A DNA stretch of 64,000 nt, taken from contig NZ_JAPIVG010000003.1 in the NCBI RefSeq assembly GCF_026240095.1, positions 372,001-436,000 of the forward strand. The letters are read 5' to 3'. Made by a program: the position numbers and the translations under genes. Below are positions 26,004-35,282 of this stretch, piece after piece (the stretch's first letter is position 1; the number at the start of each line of letters is the position of its first letter). Source of the stretch: Pedobacter sandarakinus (GTDB lineage Bacteria; Bacteroidota; Bacteroidia; Sphingobacteriales; Sphingobacteriaceae). The notes below the pieces were generated by a model, which saw nothing but the letters and a program-made list of their open reading frames with translations, had not been told where the DNA came from and did no database searches.

Positions 26004-28142
26004 ATGCAAATAGACAAATTTACGTACGATAACAAAATTGTAAGAAACTTCGGAATTGCCACACTGGTATGGGGCATTATAGGTATGTCGGTAGGACTTT
26101 TAGTCGCTATGCAACTATTCAAACCTGCAATGAATTTAGGTAACCAGTATACCACCTTCGGTAGAATAAGACCCTTACACACCAATGCAGTTATCTTTGC
26201 ATTTGTAGGAAATGCCATTTTTATGGGGGTTTATTATTCTCTTCAGCGTTTGCTTAAGGCCAGAATGTTTAGCGATGCATTGAGTAAAATTCATTTTTGG
26301 GGATGGCAACTTATTATTGTTGCAGCAGCCATTACCCTGCCATTGGGCTTTACTACCTCGCATGAATATGCAGAATTAGAATGGCCGATAGATATTGTCA
26401 TAACTATCATCTGGGTAGTTTTTGGAATTAATATGTTTGGTACCATTATTAAAAGGAGAGAGCGCCACCTGTATGTGGCCATCTGGTTTTACATTGCAAC
26501 CTTTGTTACCATTGCCGTGTTGCATATTGTGAACTCATTTGAGTTACCAATCTCGTTCTTTAAAAGCTACTATATTTATGCCGGTGTGCAAGATGCTTTG
26601 GTACAATGGTGGTACGGGCACAACGCGGTCGCCTTTTTCTTAACAACGCCCTATTTAGGAATGATGTATTACTTCCTGCCTAAAATGGCCGGGCGACCTG
26701 TGTATTCCTATAAACTCAGCATCCTTCACTTTTGGTCGCTTATTTTCATTTACATCTGGGCTGGGCCACATCACTTATTATATACTTCTTTGCCAGGTTG
26801 GGCGCAGTCTCTGGGTGTAGCATTTTCTATTATGCTAATCGCACCGAGCTGGGGTGGAATGATCAATGGCCTGCTTACCCTTCGCGGTGCGTGGGATAAA
26901 GTGCGGGAAGACGTAACGCTTAAATTTATGGTTGTGGCTTTAACAGCCTATGGCATGGCCACCTTCGAAGGGCCAATGCTATCCTTAAAACAGATTAACG
27001 GCGTTGCTCACTTTACCGACTGGATTGTGGCTCATGTGCATGTAGGCGCCCTAGGATGGAACGGTTTTTTAACCTTTGGTATCTTGTATTGGCTTATCCC
27101 GCGTATTTATAAAACTAACCTACACTCTAAAAAATTGGCGGCTTTTCATTTTTGGATTGGCACTTTAGGAATTCTTTTCTATGCCATTCCCATGTATTGG
27201 GCTGGTTTTACACAAGGATTGATGTGGAAGGAGTTTACAGCCGAAGGAATGCTGAAATACCCCAACTTTTTAAGCACAACGCTGCAAATAATCCCCATGC
27301 ATGTTTTGCGTTCCATTGGTGGTGCCTTGTACCTTGGTGGTGTAATGGTTATGACTTATAACTTAGCCAAAACCATGCGTAGCGCAAGGCTTGTTGCGAA
27401 TGAGCCTGCAGAGGCCATGCCCCTCGCATTGATAATTTCGCACGAAAGTGCAGCGGATAAAACCTGGCATCGGGTATTAGAACGCAAACCCATTAAATTT
27501 ATGGTAATGTCGCTCATCATTATTCTTATTGGTGGAATGGTAGAGATGATGCCAACGTTTACTATCCAATCAAATGTGCCTACTATCGCCAGTGTTAAAC
27601 CGTATACGGCTTTAGAACTGCAAGGTCGCGATCTTTATATTAGGGAAGGTTGTGTAAATTGCCACTCGCAAACCGTTCGCCCTTTCCGTTCGGAAACAGA
27701 GCGTTATGGCGAATATAGTAAAGCTGGCGAATTTGTTTACGACCATCCTTTTTTATGGGGAAGTAAGCGCACCGGGCCAGATCTGCACCGCATTGGCGGT
27801 AAGTATTCCCACGCTTGGCACTACAACCATTTGCTAGATCCAGCCTCGATGTCGCCCGGAAGCATTATGCCATCGTACCCCTGGCTAGTAAAACAAGAGT
27901 TGGATATTTCGACTACACCAGCTAAAATTAAAGCCATGCAAAAGCTCGGCGTTCCATATCAACCTGGTTATGCACAGGCAGCTAACCACGACTTGCAAAT
28001 GCAAGCCAATGCTATTGCTGCAGACCTACAACAAAACAATATTAAAGTAAAAAGCAACAGGGAAATCATTGCCATCATTGCTTACCTGCAACGTTTAGGA
28101 ACCGATATCAAAGCTAATAAGGAAACTATTTCAAACAACTAA
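26004..28142 (+). CDS. ccoNO: cbb3-type cytochrome c oxidase, CcoN-CcoO fusion
   Basis: The protein has 712 residues. The first ~480 form the CcoN core with about 12 membrane helices and the heme/Cu histidines (L-H-T-N-A-V, W-Y-G-H-N-A-V, G-P-H-H-L-L, V-H-V-G-A-L-G). The remainder is CcoO, with one transmembrane anchor and a single c-type heme motif C-V-N-C-H. CcoN and CcoO are normally separate in Proteobacteria, and the fused form is common in Bacteroidota. This is the terminal oxidase with high O2 affinity in the inner membrane. The gene has its own FNR-like promoter. Confidence 0.96.
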   Translation: MQIDKFTYDNKIVRNFGIATLVWGIIGMSVGLLVAMQLFKPAMNLGNQYTTFGRIRPLHTNAVIFAFVGNAIFMGVYYSLQRLLKARMFSDALSKIHFWGWQLIIVAAAITLPLGFTTSHEYAELEWPIDIVITIIWVVFGINMFGTIIKRRERHLYVAIWFYIATFVTIAVLHIVNSFELPISFFKSYYIYAGVQDALVQWWYGHNAVAFFLTTPYLGMMYYFLPKMAGRPVYSYKLSILHFWSLIFIYIWAGPHHLLYTSLPGWAQSLGVAFSIMLIAPSWGGMINGLLTLRGAWDKVREDVTLKFMVVALTAYGMATFEGPMLSLKQINGVAHFTDWIVAHVHVGALGWNGFLTFGILYWLIPRIYKTNLHSKKLAAFHFWIGTLGILFYAIPMYWAGFTQGLMWKEFTAEGMLKYPNFLSTTLQIIPMHVLRSIGGALYLGGVMVMTYNLAKTMRSARLVANEPAEAMPLALIISHESAADKTWHRVLERKPIKFMVMSLIIILIGGMVEMMPTFTIQSNVPTIASVKPYTALELQGRDLYIREGCVNCHSQTVRPFRSETERYGEYSKAGEFVYDHPFLWGSKRTGPDLHRIGGKYSHAWHYNHLLDPASMSPGSIMPSYPWLVKQELDISTTPAKIKAMQKLGVPYQPGYAQAANHDLQMQANAIAADLQQNNIKVKSNREIIAIIAYLQRLGTDIKANKETISNN

Positions 28143-28144
28143 CT

Positions 28145-28327
28145 ATGTTCAATCAAATAAAAAACCTGGCCGGAGGCGAAATTTACCTCATTAGCTCGCT
28201 AGTAATGTTCATGTTGTTCTTCATTATAGTAGGCATTTATCTTTTTAAATTAAATAGAAAACATACTGAAATGATGAGCGAGTTGCCCATTAAAGAAAGT
28301 CAATTAAATGGATATGAAGAAAATTAA
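28145..28327 (+). CDS. ccoQ: cbb3 oxidase subunit CcoQ
   Basis: This is a 60-residue protein with one membrane helix (I-S-S-L-V-M-F-M-L-F-F-I-I-V-G-I-Y-L-F) and a short charged tail. It lies two bases after ccoNO and overlaps ccoP, and it fits CcoQ/FixQ in size and position. Confidence 0.85.
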   Translation: MFNQIKNLAGGEIYLISSLVMFMLFFIIVGIYLFKLNRKHTEMMSELPIKESQLNGYEEN

Positions 28328-29273
28328 ACTACTTATTGTGCTGCTTTTTGTACAGCTACTGGCATTAGCTTCAGAAACCGAAGGTGCAATGGTTCAAACC
28401 GTTCATTCTGGTCCATCACTTGGTCTATCGCAGTCTGAATTGTTAATCGTTATATCGCTGCTTTTTGCACTGGTACTGGTGTTTGTCTCGCTCACTTTGC
28501 TTCGTGCTTTTAAAGTAATGTACCAGGAACAAATGAAGCCCACACCTTATGTTGCACCGGTTAAAACAGCGCCGTTAAAATACGAAGATTGGTTAAGGCA
28601 TAAAAAAACAGGTAAATCTTTGTGGGCGAAATTGCTCGGGTTAAAACCAATATCAGAAGAAAAAGATTTGGAAATTGACCATGCCTACGATGGCATTAAG
28701 GAACTTAACAACCCAGTGCCAGCCTGGTTTAATTTCTTGTTTTTTGGCACAATGATTTTTGCGGCAAGTTATCTGATTTATTACCACATAGGTGGATATG
28801 GTGATTTGCAGGACAAGGAATACCAGAATGAACTGGCAAAGGCACAAATGGAAAAAGCCGCTTACTTAGAAAAATCTGCCAATACGATAGATGAGAATAA
28901 TGTTAAAGTTGATCGTACGCCACCAACTTTGCAAGAAGGGAACTCAATTTTTGAAGGCAATTGTAAGGTTTGTCATGGCGATAAGGGCCAGGGAATTATT
29001 GGTCCTAATTTAACAGATGAGTTTTGGTTGCACGGCGGCGGTATTCATAATGTTTTCAAAACAATTAAATATGGCGTTCCGGCCAAGGGAATGATTAGTT
29101 GGGAGAAGAACCTCACGCCGAAACAGATAGCAGCGGTGGCCAATTACATCATTTCACTATCTGGCACTCATCCGGCAGGAGCAAAAGCTCCACAAGGAGA
29201 AAAGTACGAGGAAAAAATTCCCGAAGATCAATCCATGAAGCCAGTTGAACAAGCAACAATCGCCAATAAATAG
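28308..29273 (+). CDS. ccoP: cbb3 oxidase diheme-type subunit CcoP with a single heme motif
   Basis: The protein has 321 residues. After a signal-like N-terminus there are two membrane helices (~43-65 and ~140-160), and the C-terminal domain (~205-290) carries one heme c motif C-K-V-C-H with downstream Met ligand candidates. Proteobacterial CcoP has two CxxCH motifs and only one is present here, which seems usual in this phylum. The gene starts 20 bp inside ccoQ; Met3 (28314) is an alternative start. Confidence 0.92.
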   Translation: MDMKKIKLLIVLLFVQLLALASETEGAMVQTVHSGPSLGLSQSELLIVISLLFALVLVFVSLTLLRAFKVMYQEQMKPTPYVAPVKTAPLKYEDWLRHKKTGKSLWAKLLGLKPISEEKDLEIDHAYDGIKELNNPVPAWFNFLFFGTMIFAASYLIYYHIGGYGDLQDKEYQNELAKAQMEKAAYLEKSANTIDENNVKVDRTPPTLQEGNSIFEGNCKVCHGDKGQGIIGPNLTDEFWLHGGGIHNVFKTIKYGVPAKGMISWEKNLTPKQIAAVANYIISLSGTHPAGAKAPQGEKYEEKIPEDQSMKPVEQATIANK

Positions 29274-29281
29274 ATATTATC

Positions 29282-30640
29282 TTGGAACCACAAAACAAAG
29301 GACGAAATTTCATCTACCCGAAAAAACCATCGGGCAAGCTTTATAGCTACCGCAAGTGGTTTAGTTACCTGTTGCTTTTGTTTTTTTTCTCTTGTCCGTT
29401 TATTAGCCTCAATGGCGAGCAGCTGGTTCTACTTAATCTCTTAGAGCGAAAATTTGTTTTCTTTGGCTTGATTTTTACTCCTCAAGATTTTTATCTTTTT
29501 GCACTGGCGATGCTCATCTTCATTATTTTTATCGTGTGCTTTACAATAGTTCTAGGTCGGCTTTGGTGTGGATGGGCCTGCCCACAAACCATTTTCATGG
29601 AAATGGTTTTTCGCCAAATAGAATATTGGATAGAGGGCGATGCACAGAAACAAAGAAAATTAGATACGCAGCCATGGAGTGCCGAAAAAGTAGCCAAAAA
29701 AGCCAGCAAGCATTTGTTGTTTTTAGTTGTTTCTTTTGTAATAGCCAACACCTTTTTAGCCTATGTTATTGGTACTGATGTATTGTCGAAAATTGTAACA
29801 GAACCTATTAAGCTCCATCTTTCGGGATTGCTATCAATTTGCTTGTTTACATTAGTGTTCTACTTTGTTTTTGCTTATGCAAGAGAAGTAGTTTGTACAG
29901 TTATATGTCCATATGGTAGGTTGCAAGGCGTTTTGCTTGATAATCAGAGCTTAATTGTGGCATACAACGTAAACCGTGGAGAACCAAGAGGTAAGTTAAA
30001 TAAAGAAATAGATTTACTTGTCAAAGGTGATTGCGTAGACTGTGGTTGGTGTGTGCAGGTATGCCCAACAGGCATCGATATTCGAAACGGAACACAACTA
30101 GAATGTGTAAATTGTACGGCCTGCATCGATGCTTGCGACGAAGTAATGCTAAAGATTGGAAAGCCAAAAAGGCTTATCGGATTTTATACACAAGAATTCA
30201 TCAAAAATAATAGGGCTTTTAAACTGAGTAGTAGAGCTTTGGGCTATGCAGCCGTACTTTGCATTTTGTTTACCGTCTTTGTAGGTCTTATATACAAAAG
30301 AGATCAGATAGAAACAACTGTTTTAAGGGCAAGTGGTACCACTTACCAGGTAAGAGGGCAAGCAGCAATTACAAATCTTTACAACGCAGAATTAATTAAC
30401 AAAACCAATAGGCCTTTGAAGTTCATCTTTAGGTCGAGAGATAAAGCTGATCGCATTGAATTTATTCAAAACACACCAGTGTTGCCTCGGGAGGGAAGCG
30501 TTCATATCACATTTTTTCTCATTAGAAATAAGCATCAAATACAAAATAAAACTGATGCCAATTTTGAAGTAGTGGTACAGGGGAAAGTCTTAAGCCATGC
30601 TACAACAAGTTTTTTTGCGCCGCAGGGCGATGACAATTAA
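29282..30640 (+). CDS. ccoG: cbb3 accessory ferredoxin CcoG/RdxA/FixG
   Basis: The protein has about 452 residues. It has several membrane helices in the first half (including L-L-L-L-F-F-F-S-C-P-F), C-G-W-A-C-P-Q, and two 4Fe-4S motifs (C-V-D-C-G-W-C-V-Q-V-C-P and C-V-N-C-T-A-C-I-D-A-C) near residues 245-285, followed by a C-terminal Ig-like domain. CcoG is thought to reduce Cu(II) for oxidase assembly. No ATG fits the N-terminus, so the start at 29282 is a TTG, which leaves the exact start uncertain. Confidence 0.93.
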   Translation: MEPQNKGRNFIYPKKPSGKLYSYRKWFSYLLLLFFFSCPFISLNGEQLVLLNLLERKFVFFGLIFTPQDFYLFALAMLIFIIFIVCFTIVLGRLWCGWACPQTIFMEMVFRQIEYWIEGDAQKQRKLDTQPWSAEKVAKKASKHLLFLVVSFVIANTFLAYVIGTDVLSKIVTEPIKLHLSGLLSICLFTLVFYFVFAYAREVVCTVICPYGRLQGVLLDNQSLIVAYNVNRGEPRGKLNKEIDLLVKGDCVDCGWCVQVCPTGIDIRNGTQLECVNCTACIDACDEVMLKIGKPKRLIGFYTQEFIKNNRAFKLSSRALGYAAVLCILFTVFVGLIYKRDQIETTVLRASGTTYQVRGQAAITNLYNAELINKTNRPLKFIFRSRDKADRIEFIQNTPVLPREGSVHITFFLIRNKHQIQNKTDANFEVVVQGKVLSHATTSFFAPQGDDN

Positions 30641-30651
30641 AATAGAAATAG

Positions 30652-31080
30652 ATGAACTGGGGAACGAAGATTTTATTAGGGATGGCGGTATTTATGGTTT
30701 TCATTCTTTCGATGGTTGGCTTCATGTTTTTGCAACAGAGCAAAGATGCGTTGATTGAAGAAGATTACTATGAGAAAGGAATTGCATATAATGCAACATA
30801 TAATGCGGCGCAGAATGCCGTTATTGATCAGGTAGCGCCTAAAATGTCTTTAAACAACACTCAGGTTGTCATCGCTCTAAAAACACCAGCTACTTATCAA
30901 CTAAAAATGATGCACGCAGCCAACAAAGCTGATGATTTATCTTTTGATGGTGTTACAAAAGGAAAGAATTACCTCATTTTGATAGACCGAGCAAGGTTAG
31001 CTAAAGGCATTTGGTTTGTGCAACTGAGTTGGAAGGCCAACAATAAGGCATATAGTTTTCAAACCAATATTAAGCTGTGA
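30652..31080 (+). CDS. ccoH: FixH/CcoH family assembly protein
   Basis: This is a 142-residue protein with one N-terminal membrane helix (M-A-V-F-M-V-F-I-L-S-M-V-G-F), the conserved E-E-D-Y-Y-E-K-G-I-A-Y motif of FixH, and a periplasmic beta-rich domain. It stabilises and assembles cbb3 oxidase. It lies 11 bp after ccoG and overlaps the next gene. Confidence 0.92.
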   Translation: MNWGTKILLGMAVFMVFILSMVGFMFLQQSKDALIEEDYYEKGIAYNATYNAAQNAVIDQVAPKMSLNNTQVVIALKTPATYQLKMMHAANKADDLSFDGVTKGKNYLILIDRARLAKGIWFVQLSWKANNKAYSFQTNIKL

Positions 31081-31778
31081 TGGAAGACTTTCCATTGGCG
31101 TTTTTGATGGGCTTCTTTGGAAGTGTGCATTGTGCTGTCATGTGCGGACCGATGATGCTTAGCCTGCCATTTCAAAAAGCGGGGATTTTGCCAGCCTCCT
31201 TCCGATATTTATTGTACCAGTTCGGTAGAATAACCACCTACACGTGCTTAGGTTTAGTGGTGGGTAGCATTGGCGGAACCATTAAACTATTTACTAATCA
31301 ACAAGCTTTGACTTTATTTTTAGGGATTTTGCTGGTGTGTTTTACAATGCTCCAATTTGTTCCTCGATATCTAAAACGCTTTTACTTTATCCAAAATATA
31401 CTTTTAAATCCCATCAGTAGTTTAATGGGGAAAGTATTAAACTGGCCTTTTGCTGCTTTTTTTGTCGGATCGCTAAATGGCATCATTCCTTGTGGAATGG
31501 TTTACCTTGCACTAGCAACCGCCATAAATACTGGTTCAACTGCCAGTGGTGCAAAATTTATGTTTCTATTCGGCTTAGGAACAACGCCATTAATGATAAT
31601 GGTTTCAATGGGCGGAATAATGCTCAAAAGATATTTTGCGTTTCGAACTCGAATTTTAATCCCATGGGCATCATTGATGTTAGGCTTGCTACTCATTTTA
31701 CGCTCGGCCAATCTTGGCATCCCTTATGTTTCACCAGCGCCAATAGGAAGATTTGGCGAAGCGAAAACCTGCAAATAA
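31080..31778 (+). CDS. TauE/SafE-like membrane protein, last gene of the cco operon
   Basis: ATG 31080 overlaps the ccoH stop (TGATG); a GTG one codon earlier is possible. The 232-residue protein has about six membrane helices and an N-terminal G-F-F-G-S-V-H-C-A-V-M-C-G-P-M with two cysteines, plus N-G-I-I-P-C-G-M-V-Y. These are features of the DsbD/SafE-like proteins found after ccoH (sometimes called CcoS-adjacent or heavy-metal transporters). A copper or heme delivery role is likely but unproven. A terminator overlaps its stop. Confidence 0.85.
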   Translation: MEDFPLAFLMGFFGSVHCAVMCGPMMLSLPFQKAGILPASFRYLLYQFGRITTYTCLGLVVGSIGGTIKLFTNQQALTLFLGILLVCFTMLQFVPRYLKRFYFIQNILLNPISSLMGKVLNWPFAAFFVGSLNGIIPCGMVYLALATAINTGSTASGAKFMFLFGLGTTPLMIMVSMGGIMLKRYFAFRTRILIPWASLMLGLLLILRSANLGIPYVSPAPIGRFGEAKTCK

Positions 31779-31803
31779 CCCGAGATTTTTTCGGGTTATT
31801 TGC
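31771..31803. terminator. Terminator of the cco operon
   Basis: A perfect 13-bp inverted repeat (GCAAATAACCCGA, 7-nt T-rich loop) overlaps the stop codon of the TauE/SafE-like gene. It lies between convergent genes and could work in both directions, although the T-tract is contributed mainly by the stem. Confidence 0.75.
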
Positions 31804-31814
31804 AAAGAAGTAAT

Positions 31815-32216
31815 TTAGTTTAATGCTGCTGCACCGGCGCTAGCTACCTCATGGTCTTGTTCTACTGAACCACCAGAAACGCCGATGGCACCAACAATTT
31901 CGCCACTTGCAGCTTTTAACAATACACCGCCTGGAAAGGAAATTAATCCGCCATTTGAGTGTTCTATGTTATAAAGGGGCTGTCCTGGTTGCGAAAGTTT
32001 ACCAATTTCTCCTGAATTCATATCGAAAAAACGAGCAGTTTTTGCTTTTTTAACAGCGATATCTACGGATCCTAGCCAAGCGTTATCCATACGATGGAAT
32101 GCTTTTAGGTTGGCGCCTTCATCTACAATTGCAATGTTCATGGCTACGCCAATTTCTTGCGCCTTACTTTTTGCTGCGGCAGAGATTTTTTCTGCCTGTT
32201 CTAATGTTATAGTCAT
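31815..32216 (-). CDS. GlcG/HbpS-like heme-binding family protein
   Basis: This 133-residue protein starts [11 protein letters not shown]. It contains the family pattern [31 protein letters not shown] and I-S-F-P-G-G-V-L-L, with [13 protein letters not shown] near the end. The domain (formerly DUF336) binds heme in HbpS and is found in GlcG. No signal peptide is seen. It is convergent with the cytochrome oxidase operon; a functional link is speculative. Confidence 0.88.
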   Translation of the reverse strand: MTITLEQAEKISAAAKSKAQEIGVAMNIAIVDEGANLKAFHRMDNAWLGSVDIAVKKAKTARFFDMNSGEIGKLSQPGQPLYNIEHSNGGLISFPGGVLLKAASGEIVGAIGVSGGSVEQDHEVASAGAAALN

Positions 32217-32349
32217 TGTTTTTTGTTTTTGGTTGTGATTACAGGATAGTGGTTGTTAAACAAACCCCGGCAACAATTGTTTGTAGCAAGCTTGCTTTTC
32301 AATGCTACAACCTAAAATTTAGCCCAAACATCTAACCAATGGTTTAACA

Positions 32350-32556
32350 TCAGGCTTGTTTCACCTTTTTCGCCCTGCTGCCATCTGCTTTTTCTGGTAA
32401 TTGAATAGATAAAATGAGATCGATACTTTCAGAGTTAGCATCATATTCAGCAGCAATTTTCTCCCATTTTTTAAGATCTGCCTGCAGGTTTTCAATCTCT
32501 TTCGTTAGCGATTCTATTTTCGTTTGGATTGATTTTTTTACATTTAAGTTTGCCAT
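32350..32556 (-). CDS. Small coiled-coil protein
   Basis: This is a 68-residue hydrophilic protein. Residues ~8-40 have heptad-like spacing (I-E-S-L-T-K-E-I-E-N-L-Q-A-D-L-K-K-W) that predicts a coiled coil, followed by a short acidic part and a basic end (R-A-K-K-V-K-Q). No family is recognised. Confidence 0.5.
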   Translation of the reverse strand: MANLNVKKSIQTKIESLTKEIENLQADLKKWEKIAAEYDANSESIDLILSIQLPEKADGSRAKKVKQA

Positions 32557-32694
32557 GGTGCAAAATTATGATTTGAACGTGAAATCAATAAATGTTTTTG
32601 TCATAATAAAAGGAAGTATGTCTAAGGTTTTCATATCCAACTAAATATGATGCTGAATTGATCAATTCCTCCATTATAACTTCCGTTAAACAAA

Positions 32695-33411
32695 TCAGAA
32701 ATACTTGTCGATGCTTAAGCCATATGTTAGATTTACGTTTTCGCGACTGGTAACGTTTAATTTGTTGTAATTTAGGGCAGTGGTTAGGCTAATCCACTTT
32801 CTAAGCTTAAGGCCAACAGTTGTAGCCGATCTAATAATATAATCGCCCTTTCTATCAAATGAATGCTGAAGGAAATGGCCTCCATCTATGGTAACGATTT
32901 CTTTTATCGCAAAGTGATATTGTAACCGAAGAGAATTTCGGTACGTGTTGTAGCGCTCGCCCACAATCAGGCTACTTTGATCAAATAAAATTCCATCACT
33001 TAGGTTGATATACGCATTTGGCTGATCTAAAAAACTATAGGCAATTCCGCCGCCTGCAAGAATCTGGTTTTTCAATTGTAACGAGAAACTGGTGTTGTAG
33101 TTAACCAGACCCCAATAATAAAAATGCGGAATGGTTTTATACAGATTAAAGTTAATGGTGGTAGAAAAGTCGTTATTACTCAAATTATTGTTCTGTTTCC
33201 CATAAAGCCAGCTGGTAGTAGAATTCAATACGAAATCTTTTTTCTTTAAACCTATATTGATAGCATTATTAAGTAGGTATGCTCGCTCGTCGTTAGTTCG
33301 GTTAATTGATCCTGTGGAATTAACTACCAGGTGATATTGTGTTGAGTCTGTGAATTGTGCGCTCAAATGATTCGACAAAAGCATTGTGAAGAGTAGTAAG
33401 GTTATCCGCAT
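32695..33411 (-). CDS. DUF481 outer-membrane beta-barrel protein
   Basis: The protein has 238 residues with a clear signal peptide cut after S-A-Q. The mature part is a series of alternating beta strands ending in aromatic Phe (I-D-K-Y-F), as in outer-membrane barrels. The W-x-Y-G-K-Q, Y-x-x-S-L-R-L-Q-Y-H and G-L-K-L-R-K-W-I-S-L features fit DUF481. The function is unknown. Confidence 0.75.
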   Translation of the reverse strand: MRITLLLFTMLLSNHLSAQFTDSTQYHLVVNSTGSINRTNDERAYLLNNAINIGLKKKDFVLNSTTSWLYGKQNNNLSNNDFSTTINFNLYKTIPHFYYWGLVNYNTSFSLQLKNQILAGGGIAYSFLDQPNAYINLSDGILFDQSSLIVGERYNTYRNSLRLQYHFAIKEIVTIDGGHFLQHSFDRKGDYIIRSATTVGLKLRKWISLTTALNYNKLNVTSRENVNLTYGLSIDKYF

Positions 33412-33533
33412 CGTAAATCAACAAAAGATACACAAGCTATGTTTAGCTTTTTTAGAGATTGCGAGGCTACGCTATCATTTCGTAAAACCATGCCATCATT
33501 TTACCTGTTGTTAGTTCATCAAACACCAACTGC

Positions 33534-34391
33534 ATGCATATGAAATCGCAAAAGACTCCAGCAAAACAAAACAGCCAACCCGGCATAGAAGCAAAAATGA
33601 ATCCGGCGCCCGAAATAATAAAGACCACTTACAAGGGAGCAGAGAAGTTAAAAAATAAGGTAAGTTTGATTACCGGCGGAGATAGTGGTATTGGACGCTC
33701 CGTAGCAGTGCATTTTGCACGCGAAGGTGCCGATGTAGCAATTGTTTACCTCGATGAAGATGTAGATGCCAAGGAAACACAAAGAATGATAGTAGCAGAA
33801 GGTAGAAAGTGCGTTCTGATTAAAGGAGATGTAAAAAAACCGACCTTCTGTAAAAAGGCAGTTCAAACCGTGCTGAAAGAATTTGGAAAAATCAATATCC
33901 TTGTAAATAATGCCGGGATGCAGGTGCCACAAAAAGATCCCAAAAATATCGATAACAAGCAATTAGAAGATACCTTCAAAACGAATATATTTGGCTATTT
34001 CTATTTCGCACACGAGGCATTGCCACACATGAACCTCGGAGACTGTATAATCAATACCACTTCTGTAACTGCCTATCGCTCGTCGCCGAACCTGATCGAC
34101 TATTCTTCAACTAAAGGTGCAATCACTTCCTTTACACGCTCGCTGGCAACTAATTTAGCTAAATCGGGTATTCGTGTAAATGCGGTAGCGCCCGGTCCGG
34201 TTTGGACACCACTTATTGTATCTACTTTTGATGAGGAAAAAATTAAGTCTTTTGGTTCTGAAACGGCAATGGAAAGGGCAGGGCAGCCATCAGAGCTTGG
34301 GCCAGCGTATGTCTTTTTAGCCAGCGAAGATGCTTCGTTTATTACCGGACAGGTGATGCATGTAAATGGGGGTGAGGTGGTAAATGGCTAA
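33534..34391 (+). CDS. Short-chain dehydrogenase/reductase (YghA/YhdF-like)
   Basis: The protein has 285 residues. A hydrophilic N-terminal arm (~40 aa, K-Q-N-S-Q-P-G-I-E) precedes the Rossmann domain with T-G-G-D-S-G-I-G-R, N-N-A-G, the catalytic Ser, Y-S-S-T-K and C-terminal H-V-N-G-G-E. The arm and length place it in the 'general stress' SDR group of YghA/YdaD type. NAD(P) enzymes of this group have poorly known substrates. ATG 33540 is an alternative start two codons in. Confidence 0.92.
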   Translation: MHMKSQKTPAKQNSQPGIEAKMNPAPEIIKTTYKGAEKLKNKVSLITGGDSGIGRSVAVHFAREGADVAIVYLDEDVDAKETQRMIVAEGRKCVLIKGDVKKPTFCKKAVQTVLKEFGKINILVNNAGMQVPQKDPKNIDNKQLEDTFKTNIFGYFYFAHEALPHMNLGDCIINTTSVTAYRSSPNLIDYSSTKGAITSFTRSLATNLAKSGIRVNAVAPGPVWTPLIVSTFDEEKIKSFGSETAMERAGQPSELGPAYVFLASEDASFITGQVMHVNGGEVVNG

Positions 34392-34442
34392 TAGTAAATT
34401 ATATGTTGGGATATTCTACTAACTTGACAGAAAATAGCAGAA

Positions 34443-35282
34443 GTGAATAAGAAACAAAATATCGAAGGCGGGGAGGCCGACTGGCGCTTCAACCTCCATG
34501 AAATTATTTACGAATCTAATACTCCTGCTGGAAAAGCTTTTGATATAGGCTTGCTCATCGCCATTTTTACCAGCATCATTGTCGTTATGCTAGATAGCGT
34601 AATTAGTATCCATGCCAATTATGGACACTTATTTAACACCTTGGAATGGATTTTTGCCGTTTTATTTACCATAGAATATATTTTACGGCTCGTCTGCATT
34701 AAGAAGCCAATGCGTTATGTAGTTAGTCCGCTCGGAATTATAGACCTGATTGCCCTTTTACCTTCTTACCTTGGGATCTTTTTTATCGGCGCCCAATCGC
34801 TTCTCGTCTTTCGGGCTTTCAGGCTACTGCGGGTATTTAGAATTTTTAAACTCGGACAGTTTTTAACCGAGATCAACTTTTTAACCCAGGCATTAAAGGG
34901 AAGCGTAAGAAAAATCAGCATTTTCTTACTTACTGTACTTACCATAACTGTAATTCTTGGATCTATTATGTACCTAGTTGAGCAGCGGGAAAATGGATTT
35001 TCGAATATTCCTGAAAGCATTTATTGGGCTATTGTTACCATTACCACTGTTGGCTACGGCGACATATCGCCCATTACGCCCATGGGTAAATTCGTGGCAT
35101 CTGTTGTTATGCTCATTGGCTATGCTATCATTGCTGTACCCACAGGAATTATTACGCACGATATTGCCGTTGCCTCTCGTCAGAAAAAAGAGTTAACAGA
35201 ATCTTGCCCAAGTTGTGGTAGAGAAGGGCACGATAGCAACGCACTCTTCTGCAAATTCTGCGGTTCATCTTTATACCGATAA
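34443..35282 (+). CDS. Voltage-gated K+ channel with C-terminal zinc ribbon
   Basis: The protein has 279 residues and a GTG start. Six transmembrane segments are seen; S4 has regularly spaced arginines (R-A-F-R-L-L-R-V-F-R-I-F-K), and the pore loop contains the K+ filter T-V-G-Y-G-D. The C-terminus adds C-P-S-C-G...C-K-F-C-G, a zinc-ribbon tail unusual for this channel family but similar in idea to the one on the DUF421 protein in this window. It is convergent with a response regulator gene with no gap. Confidence 0.92.
   Translation: MNKKQNIEGGEADWRFNLHEIIYESNTPAGKAFDIGLLIAIFTSIIVVMLDSVISIHANYGHLFNTLEWIFAVLFTIEYILRLVCIKKPMRYVVSPLGIIDLIALLPSYLGIFFIGAQSLLVFRAFRLLRVFRIFKLGQFLTEINFLTQALKGSVRKISIFLLTVLTITVILGSIMYLVEQRENGFSNIPESIYWAIVTITTVGYGDISPITPMGKFVASVVMLIGYAIIAVPTGIITHDIAVASRQKKELTESCPSCGREGHDSNALFCKFCGSSLYR

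Noticed and set aside
28308..29273. CcoP broken by loss of a heme motif
   Set aside because: The reading frame, membrane anchors and length are intact, and one-heme CcoP fits this phylum.
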